Below are positions 1 to 5,785 of a stretch of DNA of 7,905 nt, in pieces. Position 1 is the stretch's first letter; the number at the start of each line of letters is the position of its first letter. The notes below the pieces were generated by a model. The model did not search any database and was not told where the DNA came from. It saw only the letters and a list, made by a program, of their open reading frames with translations. The DNA comes from DATKWF01 sp035529715 (GTDB lineage Bacteria; Chloroflexota; Dehalococcoidia; Dehalococcoidales; RBG-16-60-22): NCBI GenBank assembly GCA_035529715.1, contig DATKWF010000115.1, forward strand, positions 1-7,905, read 5' to 3'. A program made the position numbers and the translations under genes.

Positions 1-29
1 AGTGAAAAAAAGTTATAAGATATATTTAG

Positions 30-41
30 ATATGCGCATAT
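30..41. promoter_or_regulatory. Perfect 12-bp palindrome, candidate ArsR operator
   Basis: ATATGCGCATAT is a perfect 12-bp palindrome lying 26 bases before the arsR start, inside an AT-rich leader (about 5-50). A second, overlapping inverted pair, TATGC (31-35) and GCATA (44-48), extends the symmetry to the right. ArsR-family repressors are dimers that bind AT-rich inverted repeats at or near their own promoter, so this is the obvious candidate autoregulatory site. A clear -35/-10 pair could not be picked out, although several TATA-like hexamers are present. Assignment as operator is inference from position and symmetry. Confidence 0.4.
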
Positions 42-67
42 AAGCATACGATTCGGGGGTAGAAGCG

Positions 68-427
68 ATGCAGGACTTGATTAAGGCAATGAAGGCTCTT
101 TCCGATGAGACCAGGCTCAGAATCCTGAACCTGCTCCTGGAGAGGGAGTGCTGTGTCTGCGAAGTGATGCAGGCACTTGGCATCTCGCAGACACGAACTT
201 CCCGCAACCTTGGCATCCTTCAGGACGCCGGTTTCTTAAAGGCAAGGCGGGAGGGATTGTGGGTACTGTACTCTGTGGACAAAAAAGGGATAAAGCGGTA
301 CCCTGCCGCTCTGGTCAGAGCTGTAGAAAAGGCTCTTGAGGGAAACGAGTTAGCCATCCAGGACCGGGAACGCCTGAAACAAGCCGAGCGTCTCGGTCCC
401 GGCTGTGTCCGAAAGTCTAAAAAATAG
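68..427 (+). CDS. arsR: ArsR-family metalloregulatory transcriptional repressor
   Basis: This is a 119-residue winged-helix repressor, normal size for the ArsR/SmtB family. In that family the apo-dimer represses the operon and As(III)/Sb(III) binding to cysteines releases it. The N-terminus has the family opening (ALSDETRLRILNLL, residues 10-23). The metal-site helix reads ECCVCEV (27-33). The recognition region follows (ISQTRTSRNLGIL, about 39-51), then the wing with RREGLWVLYSV (60-70). Against the classic CVCxxC site, Cys29 and Cys31 align with the first two ligands. The third position is Met34, while an extra Cys28 and a C-terminal Cys113 are present. It is the first gene of the ars run, 58 nt ahead of the permease, and is probably autoregulated through the palindrome at 30-41. 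The ATG is preceded by a G-rich stretch (55-59) that may serve as ribosome binding site. Confidence 0.93.
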   Translation: MQDLIKAMKALSDETRLRILNLLLERECCVCEVMQALGISQTRTSRNLGILQDAGFLKARREGLWVLYSVDKKGIKRYPAALVRAVEKALEGNELAIQDRERLKQAERLGPGCVRKSKK

Positions 428-454
428 AGCCCCCGCACAACATATATATTTTTA

Positions 455-468
455 CATACGCTTAGGGG
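455..468 (+). promoter_or_regulatory. Leader motif shared by arsR and the permease gene
   Basis: CATACGCTTAGGGG here matches CATACGATTCGGGG at 45-58 in 12 of 14 positions. In both places an AT-rich CATATA lies just upstream (37-42 and 441-446). The two copies sit directly before arsR and before the next gene. This suggests a second copy of a regulator-binding or leader element, but it could be chance or partly ribosome-binding sequence. Confidence 0.3.
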
Positions 469-485
469 AAAACACTTAAGATACC

Positions 486-1535
486 ATGGAAATCTTTATT
501 GGACTTCTTTACGGCGGGCTTAACGCCCTCAAGGAATACATTGCGCTGCATGTACTTACCTGCCTCATCCCGGCTTTTCTCCTGGCCGGGGGAATTGTAA
601 CCTTCGTTTCACGAGAAGCCATTATCGGCTATCTTGGTGCCGCCACAAGAAAGTTATCTTCTTTCAGCATTGCTGCCGGTGGCAGCTTTTTTGTCGCCGC
701 CTGTTCCTGCACCGTCATTCCGGTAGCCAGCGGCATCTACTACGGCGGCGCCGGTATCGGTGCTGCCTTCATACTGCTCTGGGTAGCTCCAGCCGCCAAT
801 ATCCTGGCTCTGTTTTACACCGGTTCAATCCTTGGCACCCAGATGGTTATCGCCAGGCTGATAAGCGCCCTGCTCATGTCCTTCGTCGTTGGCATGGTTA
901 TGGCCTACGCCTTTTTCAAGGAAGAGAAGCGCCGGGTTTCCACCATCCAGATGCGCGGTGGACGGTTAATGACCAGGAAAAGCGTGATTCTGCTCCTGCT
1001 ACTGGTGGCATGGCTGCTCGCACCAAATTACATAGTAACCCAGGGCCCGTACTGGCAGAAAGTCATCATCTGGGCAATAGGGCTGATAGTAGTTGCCGTC
1101 TATGCCTTGAAAACCCTGGACAGAGAAAGGATTAGCGCCTGGCTTAAAGAAACATGGTGGTTTGTGCGCATTATTTTCCCGCTGTTACTGGCCGGGGTCT
1201 TTGTGGTGGGAATCATCGGTGCCGTTCTGCCCCGGGAATGGATTGAGACCTGGCTCGGCGGCAACGGCCTGCGCCAGTCTTTCTTCGCCACCCTGATTGG
1301 TGCGGTTACCTACTTCGCCACGATGACCGAGGCTCCCTTCGTAGATACCCTGATGAATCTGGGCATGGGCAAGGGACCGGCTTTAGCTTTGTTGCTCACC
1401 GGACCTGGAATCAGCCTGCCCAACTGGCTGGCAATTGCCAAAGTTTTCGGTGTCAAGAAAGCACTGGTTTATGTCCCGACCATCATAGTACTGGGGACGC
1501 TGGTGGGATGGGTTGCCGGGTTTATTCTGGACTGA
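486..1535 (+). CDS. COG0701 / ArsP_1-family permease, probable organoarsenical efflux
   Basis: This 349-residue polytopic membrane protein belongs to the ArsP_1 (DUF318, COG0701) permease family, with roughly eight to ten hydrophobic segments in two halves. The first half carries the family signature around the paired cysteines Cys73-Ser-Cys75 (ACSCTVIPVASGIYYGG, 72-88), followed by a WVAPAAN segment. The second half has the counterpart motif TEAPF (281-285) and a LLTGPGISLPNW stretch. Characterised ArsP proteins export trivalent organoarsenicals such as methylarsenite and reduced roxarsone; related members are linked to other metals, so the substrate is inferred from the ars context. The ATG at 486 is the first start after an in-frame stop at 477-479. 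The ribosome binding site is weak (AGGGG lies 18 nt upstream). A thioredoxin-like gene follows after 31 nt, a pairing common for this family. Confidence 0.85.
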   Translation: MEIFIGLLYGGLNALKEYIALHVLTCLIPAFLLAGGIVTFVSREAIIGYLGAATRKLSSFSIAAGGSFFVAACSCTVIPVASGIYYGGAGIGAAFILLWVAPAANILALFYTGSILGTQMVIARLISALLMSFVVGMVMAYAFFKEEKRRVSTIQMRGGRLMTRKSVILLLLLVAWLLAPNYIVTQGPYWQKVIIWAIGLIVVAVYALKTLDRERISAWLKETWWFVRIIFPLLLAGVFVVGIIGAVLPREWIETWLGGNGLRQSFFATLIGAVTYFATMTEAPFVDTLMNLGMGKGPALALLLTGPGISLPNWLAIAKVFGVKKALVYVPTIIVLGTLVGWVAGFILD

Positions 1536-1550
1536 TTGAATAAAATACTT

Positions 1551-1557
1551 AAGGAGG
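1551..1557 (+). promoter_or_regulatory. Strong Shine-Dalgarno for the thioredoxin-like gene
   Basis: AAGGAGG lies 9 nt before the ATG at 1567 and fixes that start. It is much stronger than the site ahead of the upstream permease, which suggests the small thioredoxin-like protein is made in higher amount than the membrane protein. Confidence 0.7.
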
Positions 1558-1566
1558 TTTTACCAA

Positions 1567-1818
1567 ATGATTATTGAAGTTTGTGGACCGGGTTGTCCCA
1601 GGTGCCAGGCTACTAAAGATAACGTGGGCAAGGCACTTCAGGAACTGGGACTTAAAGACGGTGAGGATGTTCTGGTATCCCCGATTAAAGACCCCAAGCT
1701 GATAGCGACACGGGGAGTAATGCTGACACCGGCAGTGATTATCGATGGGGTGAAAGTATCAGAGGGTAGAATTCCCAATCCTCAGGAGATAAGGAAATGG
1801 ATTGAGGAAAGGCAGTAA
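1567..1818 (+). CDS. Small thioredoxin-like protein (redox-active disulfide protein 2 type), ArsE-like
   Basis: This 83-residue protein is a minimal thioredoxin fold of the TIGR00412/PF13192 type. It has a beta strand MIIEVCGPGC, the active site Cys10-Pro-Arg-Cys13 with an extra Cys6 just before it, and a cis-proline loop at Thr54-Pro55 (MLTPAVIIDG). The C-terminal helix ends in RKWIEERQ. There is no signal peptide or membrane segment, so it acts in the cytosol as a dithiol reductant or thiol carrier. It stands between the ArsP-like permease and the ArsF/ArsG pair. In described arsEFG operons a small thioredoxin-like protein takes this first place and works with ArsF in reduction of nitroaromatic arsenicals. 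Naming it ArsE rests on gene order and fold, and the redox partner is not proven. It could equally serve the preceding permease, since this family often neighbours COG0701 permeases. Confidence 0.85.
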   Translation: MIIEVCGPGCPRCQATKDNVGKALQELGLKDGEDVLVSPIKDPKLIATRGVMLTPAVIIDGVKVSEGRIPNPQEIRKWIEERQ

Positions 1819-1860
1819 GCAAGGTAAGATAAAGCAATAAGGTGAAGTAAAGGAAATCAT

Positions 1861-2340
1861 ATGTCTATGCTAGCTAAAGTGAAAATATGGACTTCGTTTT
1901 TGTTAATTATCCTGGTAGCCGGCACGCTCTGTGCCTGCGGAAGTACCGCTCCTGAAGTGCCTTTACCTTCAGAGACACCTTCTGTTACCGCTGACAGGGT
2001 TGAAGTTGTCTACTTCCATCGAGCGCAGCGGTGCAATTCTTGTATTTACGCCGAAAATGGAACACGCTACGCATTGAGCACCTATTTTGAAGATGAGCTA
2101 GCCAGCAACAAGATTATCTTCAGGTTGGTCAATTTAGAAGACAAGGAAAACGCCACCATTGTCAAACAATATGGCGCTTTTACCTCGTCACTGTTCATCA
2201 ACACCATAATAGACGGCTCTGACCATATTCAAGAAGTAAAAGAAATCTGGTTCATCCTGGGCAATGACAAGGCATTCGTCGAGATAGTAAAGGGCAAAGT
2301 CGAGGAAAGCCTCAAGGAAATACCTGATGGATCTAAGTAG
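1861..2340 (+). CDS. arsF: Thioredoxin-like lipoprotein, ArsF family (nitrophenyl-compound nitroreductase subunit)
   Basis: This 159-residue exported protein has a basic, hydrophobic N-terminus (KVKIWTSFLLIILVAG) and a lipobox ending at Cys26 (L23-C24-A25-C26), so it is predicted to be anchored on the outer face of the membrane. A Pro/Ser/Thr-rich linker (about 28-44) leads into a small thioredoxin-like domain. That domain starts with VEVVYFHRAQRC and carries the redox pair Cys58-Asn-Ser-Cys61, followed by a helix and a DGS hairpin. The sequence resembles the ArsF family of arsEFG operons, where ArsE and ArsF are reported to reduce nitro groups of aromatic arsenicals. The ATG at 1861 has AAAGGAAA (1849-1856) ahead of it; a second ATG at 1867 would also leave a complete signal peptide. 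The end overlaps the next gene by 14 nt, implying translational coupling. Family assignment is good; the reaction in this organism is inferred. Confidence 0.8.
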   Translation: MSMLAKVKIWTSFLLIILVAGTLCACGSTAPEVPLPSETPSVTADRVEVVYFHRAQRCNSCIYAENGTRYALSTYFEDELASNKIIFRLVNLEDKENATIVKQYGAFTSSLFINTIIDGSDHIQEVKEIWFILGNDKAFVEIVKGKVEESLKEIPDGSK

Positions 2341-3043
2341 CATAGTGCAGCAGCTCTCTGAGAGTCTTAATATCCCGGTTCTCTCAGCGCTGTTTCTGGG
2401 TTTGCTAACCGCCATTAGCCCCTGCCCTATGGCGACTAATATTGCGGCTGTAGCCTATGTTAGCCGTAGAGTGACAGATCGCAAGTACGCTATTATGACC
2501 GGGGCACTCTATACACTGGGGCGCATGCTTTCCTATTCCGTCCTTGGTATCCTGTTAATCGTGGCTGGTCTTGAAATCCCCGGCGTCGCTTCATTTCTTC
2601 AGGATTTTGGCGAAAAAATCCTGGGCCCACTTCTGATTGTGATAGGAATAATAATGCTTAACATCGACAGGCTTTCTTTTAACCTGGGAGCCGGAAAGCT
2701 ATCTTCAATAGGCGGAAAGGTTGCTGACCGGGGCATCATGGGCGGGTTCCTGCTGGGGGCACTCTTCGCTCTAGCTTTTTGTCCTTATAGCGCTGTGCTA
2801 TTCTTCGGCGTACTAATACCTTTAGCCCTCAAATCTGATGGCGGCGTCGCCTTGCCCGCGGTGTTCGCTATCGGCACCGGACTCCCGGTTCTCATATTCG
2901 GCACCCTGCTATCACTTGGTGTTGCCAGGGTTTCTATCTGGCTCAACGCAGTCACCCGTGCCGAGACAGTAATTCGCAAAATAGTTGCCATTATTTTTAT
3001 AGGAGTGGGAATATACCAGGTGGTGCTCTGGGTACAGGCTTAA
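2327..3043 (+). CDS. arsG: CcdA/DsbD-like membrane protein, ArsG family (aromatic aminoarsenical efflux permease)
   Basis: This 238-residue protein has about six transmembrane segments and the architecture of the CcdA/DsbD transmembrane core. Each half has one cysteine next to proline: SPCPMATN (Cys33, first helix) and FCPYSAVLF (Cys152, fourth helix). In CcdA and DsbD the equivalent cysteines pass electrons from cytosolic thioredoxin to extracytoplasmic partners. The ArsG family, found next to ArsE and ArsF, is described as an efflux permease for trivalent aminoaromatic arsenicals. The preserved cysteines and the neighbouring CxxC proteins on either side of the membrane make an electron-relay role equally attractive. 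Start and Shine-Dalgarno (AAGGAAA, 2314-2320) lie within the end of arsF, giving a 14-nt overlap in a different frame. The stop is followed after 26 nt by the Acr3 gene. Confidence 0.8.
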   Translation: MDLSSIVQQLSESLNIPVLSALFLGLLTAISPCPMATNIAAVAYVSRRVTDRKYAIMTGALYTLGRMLSYSVLGILLIVAGLEIPGVASFLQDFGEKILGPLLIVIGIIMLNIDRLSFNLGAGKLSSIGGKVADRGIMGGFLLGALFALAFCPYSAVLFFGVLIPLALKSDGGVALPAVFAIGTGLPVLIFGTLLSLGVARVSIWLNAVTRAETVIRKIVAIIFIGVGIYQVVLWVQA

Positions 3044-3056
3044 ATTGGTTCTCAAA

Positions 3057-3062
3057 AGGAGG
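3057..3062 (+). promoter_or_regulatory. Shine-Dalgarno deciding the acr3 start
   Basis: AGGAGG ends 1 nt before an ATG at 3064 but 7 nt before the ATG at 3070. The spacing strongly favours 3070 as the real start; the upstream ATG would add only Met-Asn. Confidence 0.65.
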
Positions 3063-3069
3063 CATGAAC

Positions 3070-4161
3070 ATGAGTAAACCAACCACCGTAGCCGGCAGGC
3101 TCTCCATAATAGACCGGTTTATCCCGGTATGGATTTTCCTGACCATGGCGCTGGGGGTGGGGCTGGGCTACGTATTTCCCGAGATTGCCTCCGTGTTTGA
3201 CATACTCAGGATAGATACCGTCTCCCTGCCCATCGCCATTGGACTCCTCTGGATGATGTATCCGGTGCTGACCAAAGTTAAATACGAAGAACTGTCCAAG
3301 GTTGCCAGCGCCTGGAAGATGTTTGGCGTATCAATTATCCTGAACTGGGTCATTGGCCCAATTATAATGTTCGGTCTGGCGTGGTTCTTCCTCTCCGATC
3401 TCCCCGAATATAGAGAGGGGTTGATTATCACCGGACTGGCACGCTGCATTGCCATGGTGCTAATCTGGAACCTGCTGGCCGGGGGCGATAATGAGTACTG
3501 TGCCGTTCTGGTAGCCCTGAACTCCATCTTTCAGATGCTATTTTATTCGGTGCTGGCATATTTCTATATCACCATTGCTTCCTCCTGGGTCAGTGGCAGC
3601 GAGGCGACTGTCGTGCACGTATCCATGTGGGACATTGCCAAAAGCGTTTTAATATTTCTGGGTATCCCCCTGGTGGCGGGCATTATAACCCGTTTTACCC
3701 TCATCCATCGTAAAGGCAGGCAATGGTTTGAGGAAAGCTTCGCCCCCAGGTTGAGCCCTACCGCAATGATAGGGCTGTTGTTCACCATTTTCGTCATGTT
3801 CTCCATGCAGGGAGAATATATCGTCAGTCTGCCGATGGACGTGCTCCGTATCGCCGTTCCACTGCTGATTTACTTCGTGCTGATGTTCAGCGTATCATTC
3901 CTCCTTTCCTGGGCACTGAGATTTGTCTATCCCCAGACCGCGACCATATCCTTCACCGCTGCCAGCAATAACTTTGAACTGGCGATAGCGGTGGCGGTGG
4001 GCACCTTTGGCATAAACTCAGGACAGGCACTGGCTACCGTTGTCGGACCTCTTATTGAAGTGCCCATGCTCATTGGACTGGTATACGTGTCACTGTGGGC
4101 AAAGAAATTTCTGTTCGGTACTGATGGAACTGCCAGACGCATCAATACCAGACTTAACTGA
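3070..4161 (+). CDS. acr3: Acr3-family arsenite efflux carrier
   Basis: This 363-residue inner-membrane carrier of the Acr3 (bile/arsenite/riboflavin transporter superfamily) type has about ten transmembrane segments. It exports As(OH)3/arsenite, and in some members antimonite, driven by the proton gradient. Numbered from the earlier ATG at 3064 (subtract 2 for the start used here), the essential family cysteine is Cys128 in GLARCIAMVLIWN. The conserved glutamate is Glu332 in GPLIEVPMLIGLVY. Other hallmarks are the GDNEYC loop (141-146), ALNSIFQM (151-158) and TAASNNFELAIAVAVGTFG (298-316). Length is typical of bacterial Acr3. It is the last gene of the ars run, 26 nt after arsG. No ArsA ATPase gene accompanies it, so it should work as a secondary carrier alone. 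The next gene has its own promoter after a 102-nt gap. Confidence 0.95.
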   Translation: MSKPTTVAGRLSIIDRFIPVWIFLTMALGVGLGYVFPEIASVFDILRIDTVSLPIAIGLLWMMYPVLTKVKYEELSKVASAWKMFGVSIILNWVIGPIIMFGLAWFFLSDLPEYREGLIITGLARCIAMVLIWNLLAGGDNEYCAVLVALNSIFQMLFYSVLAYFYITIASSWVSGSEATVVHVSMWDIAKSVLIFLGIPLVAGIITRFTLIHRKGRQWFEESFAPRLSPTAMIGLLFTIFVMFSMQGEYIVSLPMDVLRIAVPLLIYFVLMFSVSFLLSWALRFVYPQTATISFTAASNNFELAIAVAVGTFGINSGQALATVVGPLIEVPMLIGLVYVSLWAKKFLFGTDGTARRINTRLN

Positions 4162-4193
4162 ATGCCACGCCCAAACAGTTGACCAAAGCCAGC

Positions 4194-4222
4194 TTGATTT
4201 TACCCTGCGCATCAGATATACT
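4194..4222 (+). promoter_or_regulatory. Sigma-70-like promoter for the SIMPL lipoprotein gene
   Basis: TTGATT (4194-4199) and TATACT (4217-4222) are separated by exactly 17 nt. The -35 matches consensus in four positions and the -10 in five. Transcription would begin near 4229, about 35 nt before the ATG at 4264. The same -35 hexamer with the same spacing occurs in front of the minus-strand gene near 7892. Confidence 0.55.
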
Positions 4223-4250
4223 CCCCAATATAAGAAGGCAATAATACTGT

Positions 4251-4260
4251 GGAGGTGATC
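4251..4260 (+). promoter_or_regulatory. Near-perfect Shine-Dalgarno deciding the SIMPL start
   Basis: GGAGGTGATC is fully complementary to the usual 3' tail of bacterial 16S rRNA. The GGAGG core sits 8 nt before the ATG at 4264. An in-frame GTG at 4249 overlaps it and would lengthen the protein by five residues, but it has no ribosome binding site of its own. Confidence 0.75.
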
Positions 4261-4263
4261 AAA

Positions 4264-5034
4264 ATGAGGTGGAGACTATTACTGGCTATCTGTTTGGTGG
4301 TGGCGGTTATTGCCATCGGCGCCCTTGGCTGTGTGGGTGAGAGTTACGTCCCGCCATCTGTCCCCCAAATTCAGTCATTGGGAAGTGTTTTCAGTCAGCA
4401 GAACACTGGAATCTGGGTGACCGGAGAGGGGAAGGTCAGCGTCGTCCCCGATGTTGCCATTCTGAGTCTGGGGGTTGAGGCCCAGGAAACTACCGTGGCT
4501 GAGACACAAAGCAAAGCGACTACTGCCATGGCAGCCATAGTTACCGAGCTTGATAATTATGATATTGACCGGAAAGATATTCAGACCCAGCACTTCAGCA
4601 TTACTGCCATCAGAAGGTGGGTAGAAGATAAGGAAGAGGAAGTTCTCATTGGCTACCGGGTAACTAACACGGTGACCGCCAAGGTAAGAAAGGTAGAGGA
4701 GACGGGAGCTATCATTGATGCCGTAGCCAAGGCTGGTGGTAATTACATTAGAATAAACAGCATTAGTTTTACCATAGATAACACCGCCCCCTACCGTACA
4801 GAAGCCAGAGAAAAAGCAATGGCTAACGCTGAAGCTAAAGCAAAGCAGCTGGCTGAATTAAGCGGCGTGACTCTGGGTAAACCGACCTACATTAATGAGA
4901 GCGGCGGTTATATCCCCGTGGTACGGGCGCCTTATATTGAAGCAGTCCCCATGCCGGCAGCGGCACCACCGCCAATCAGCCCGGGGGAAACCGAAATACA
5001 GCTGTCAGTTCAGGTAGTTTACAGCATCCAGTAG
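4264..5034 (+). CDS. SIMPL-domain (DUF541) lipoprotein
   Basis: This 256-residue exported protein has an N-terminal signal MRWRLLLAICLVVAVIAIG with a lipobox-like ALGC ending at Cys23, where a lipid anchor is predicted. The body is a SIMPL/DUF541 domain. It begins with the characteristic strand WVTGEGKVSVVPDVAILSLG and continues through the GYRVTNTVTAKVRKVEETG region. The C-terminal part has the typical alanine/lysine-rich helix (EAREKAMANAEAKAKQLAEL) before a Pro/Ala-rich stretch (about residues 220-240) and a final strand LSVQVVYSIQ. SIMPL proteins are periplasmic or cell-envelope proteins found in many bacteria, with roles proposed in oxidative-stress protection and in binding other proteins; no enzyme activity is established. 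It lies between the ars and rib operons with its own promoter, and nothing ties it functionally to either. Confidence 0.9.
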   Translation: MRWRLLLAICLVVAVIAIGALGCVGESYVPPSVPQIQSLGSVFSQQNTGIWVTGEGKVSVVPDVAILSLGVEAQETTVAETQSKATTAMAAIVTELDNYDIDRKDIQTQHFSITAIRRWVEDKEEEVLIGYRVTNTVTAKVRKVEETGAIIDAVAKAGGNYIRINSISFTIDNTAPYRTEAREKAMANAEAKAKQLAELSGVTLGKPTYINESGGYIPVVRAPYIEAVPMPAAAPPPISPGETEIQLSVQVVYSIQ

Positions 5035-5067
5035 CAAGACCAGGCAGGGCTGCCGGTAAGACCAACA

Positions 5068-5097
5068 TTGCGCTTCTAGTAAAAGAGATGCTAGAAT
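5068..5097 (+). promoter_or_regulatory. Possible promoter for the rib operon
   Basis: TTGCGC (5068-5073) and TAGAAT (5092-5097) are spaced by 18 nt, ending 34 nt before the ribE start. The -10 matches consensus in five of six positions, while the -35 is weak. The 97-nt interval between the SIMPL gene and ribE is too short for a full FMN riboswitch and shows none of its conserved blocks. Confidence 0.35.
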
Positions 5098-5131
5098 TAC
5101 AATGGTTTATATTTTATGTTAAGGGGCTGAC

Positions 5132-5761
5132 GTGTTTACCGGGATTATAGAAGAAGTCGGCAAAGTTAGTTCCACACCAGCCGGCAGCCTCGTTATTGCT
5201 GCCAGTGAAGTCATGTCAGGTATAAAGGACGGCGGCAGTATTGCTGTCAATGGAGTATGCCTGACGGTAACCAGTTTTACGGCTAATTCGTTTTCCGTTG
5301 ATGTAATGCCGGAAACGCTGAAGCGGACTAACCTTGGGCTGCTTAGTGCCGGAGATAAGGTTAATCTGGAACGCCCGGTGGCCCTGGGCGGACAGATGGG
5401 GGGACATCTGGTACAGGGGCATGTTGATGACACCGGCAGAGTCGCTTCGGTCTTGTGGGAAGGTGAGGCAACGCTCATTAAATTTGAAGCCTCCCCGGAA
5501 GTGATGCGCTTCGTGGTTGAGAAAGGCTTTATCGCCGTCGATGGCATCAGCCTGACTATTGCATCTAAAGAGGCTAATTCATTCTGTATTTCGGTTGTTG
5601 ACTATACCAAGCAGCATACCACCCTGGGCAATAGACAGGTCGGTGACCTGGTTAATCTGGAAGTGGATGTTATTGCCAAATATGTGGAGCAACTCAGTCA
5701 GCCCCGTAGCACTGGCCTAACCGCCGAGTTTCTGCAGGAGCATGGTTTTTTAGTCAAGTAA
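5132..5761 (+). CDS. ribE: Riboflavin synthase, alpha subunit type
   Basis: This 209-residue cytosolic enzyme catalyses the last step of riboflavin synthesis, the dismutation of two 6,7-dimethyl-8-ribityllumazine molecules. It has the standard two lumazine-binding barrels. Repeat 1 starts at the diagnostic MFTGIIEEVG (1-10), with AVNGVCLTV (38-46, Cys43) and VDVMPETLKRTNLG (56-69). Repeat 2 starts near VQGHVDDTG (94-102), with AVDGISLTI (135-143) and VDYTKQHTTLG (156-166). A short C-terminal helix follows. Length equals the family norm. The start is GTG at 5132, with AAGGGG (5121-5126) 5 nt before it; the protein begins exactly at the conserved MFTG. It leads a ribE-ribBA-ribH operon, with a 24-nt gap to ribBA. 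Confidence 0.96.
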   Translation: MFTGIIEEVGKVSSTPAGSLVIAASEVMSGIKDGGSIAVNGVCLTVTSFTANSFSVDVMPETLKRTNLGLLSAGDKVNLERPVALGGQMGGHLVQGHVDDTGRVASVLWEGEATLIKFEASPEVMRFVVEKGFIAVDGISLTIASKEANSFCISVVDYTKQHTTLGNRQVGDLVNLEVDVIAKYVEQLSQPRSTGLTAEFLQEHGFLVK

Positions 5762-5785
5762 TCTATTCTAGAGGTAAAAGCGCAC

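Noticed and set aside
13..438. Minus-strand open frames opposite arsR (13-216 and 220-438)
   Set aside because: They are antisense to a clear ArsR gene, have arginine/serine-rich composition typical of shadow frames and no ribosome binding site.
3168..3806. Long minus-strand open frames within acr3
   Set aside because: They are shadows of the Acr3 reading frame, rich in Ser/Thr/Pro from reverse-complemented hydrophobic codons.
4040..4258. Plus-strand open frame spanning the end of acr3 and the following gap
   Set aside because: It overlaps the conserved Acr3 C-terminus in another frame, has no recognisable protein features and runs through the promoter of the SIMPL gene.
5043..5054. GGCAGGGCTGCC hairpin after the SIMPL gene as a terminator
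   Set aside because: The stem is only 4-5 bp with a tiny loop and no T-tract follows.
5035..5131. FMN riboswitch in the ribE leader
   Set aside because: The gap is shorter than the aptamer usually needs, and the conserved blocks are not recognisable; only a short GC-rich patch is present.
5119..5547. 142-residue minus-strand open frame opposite ribE
   Set aside because: The plus-strand riboflavin synthase is unambiguous; the antisense frame is low-complexity Ser/Thr/Pro without a ribosome binding site.
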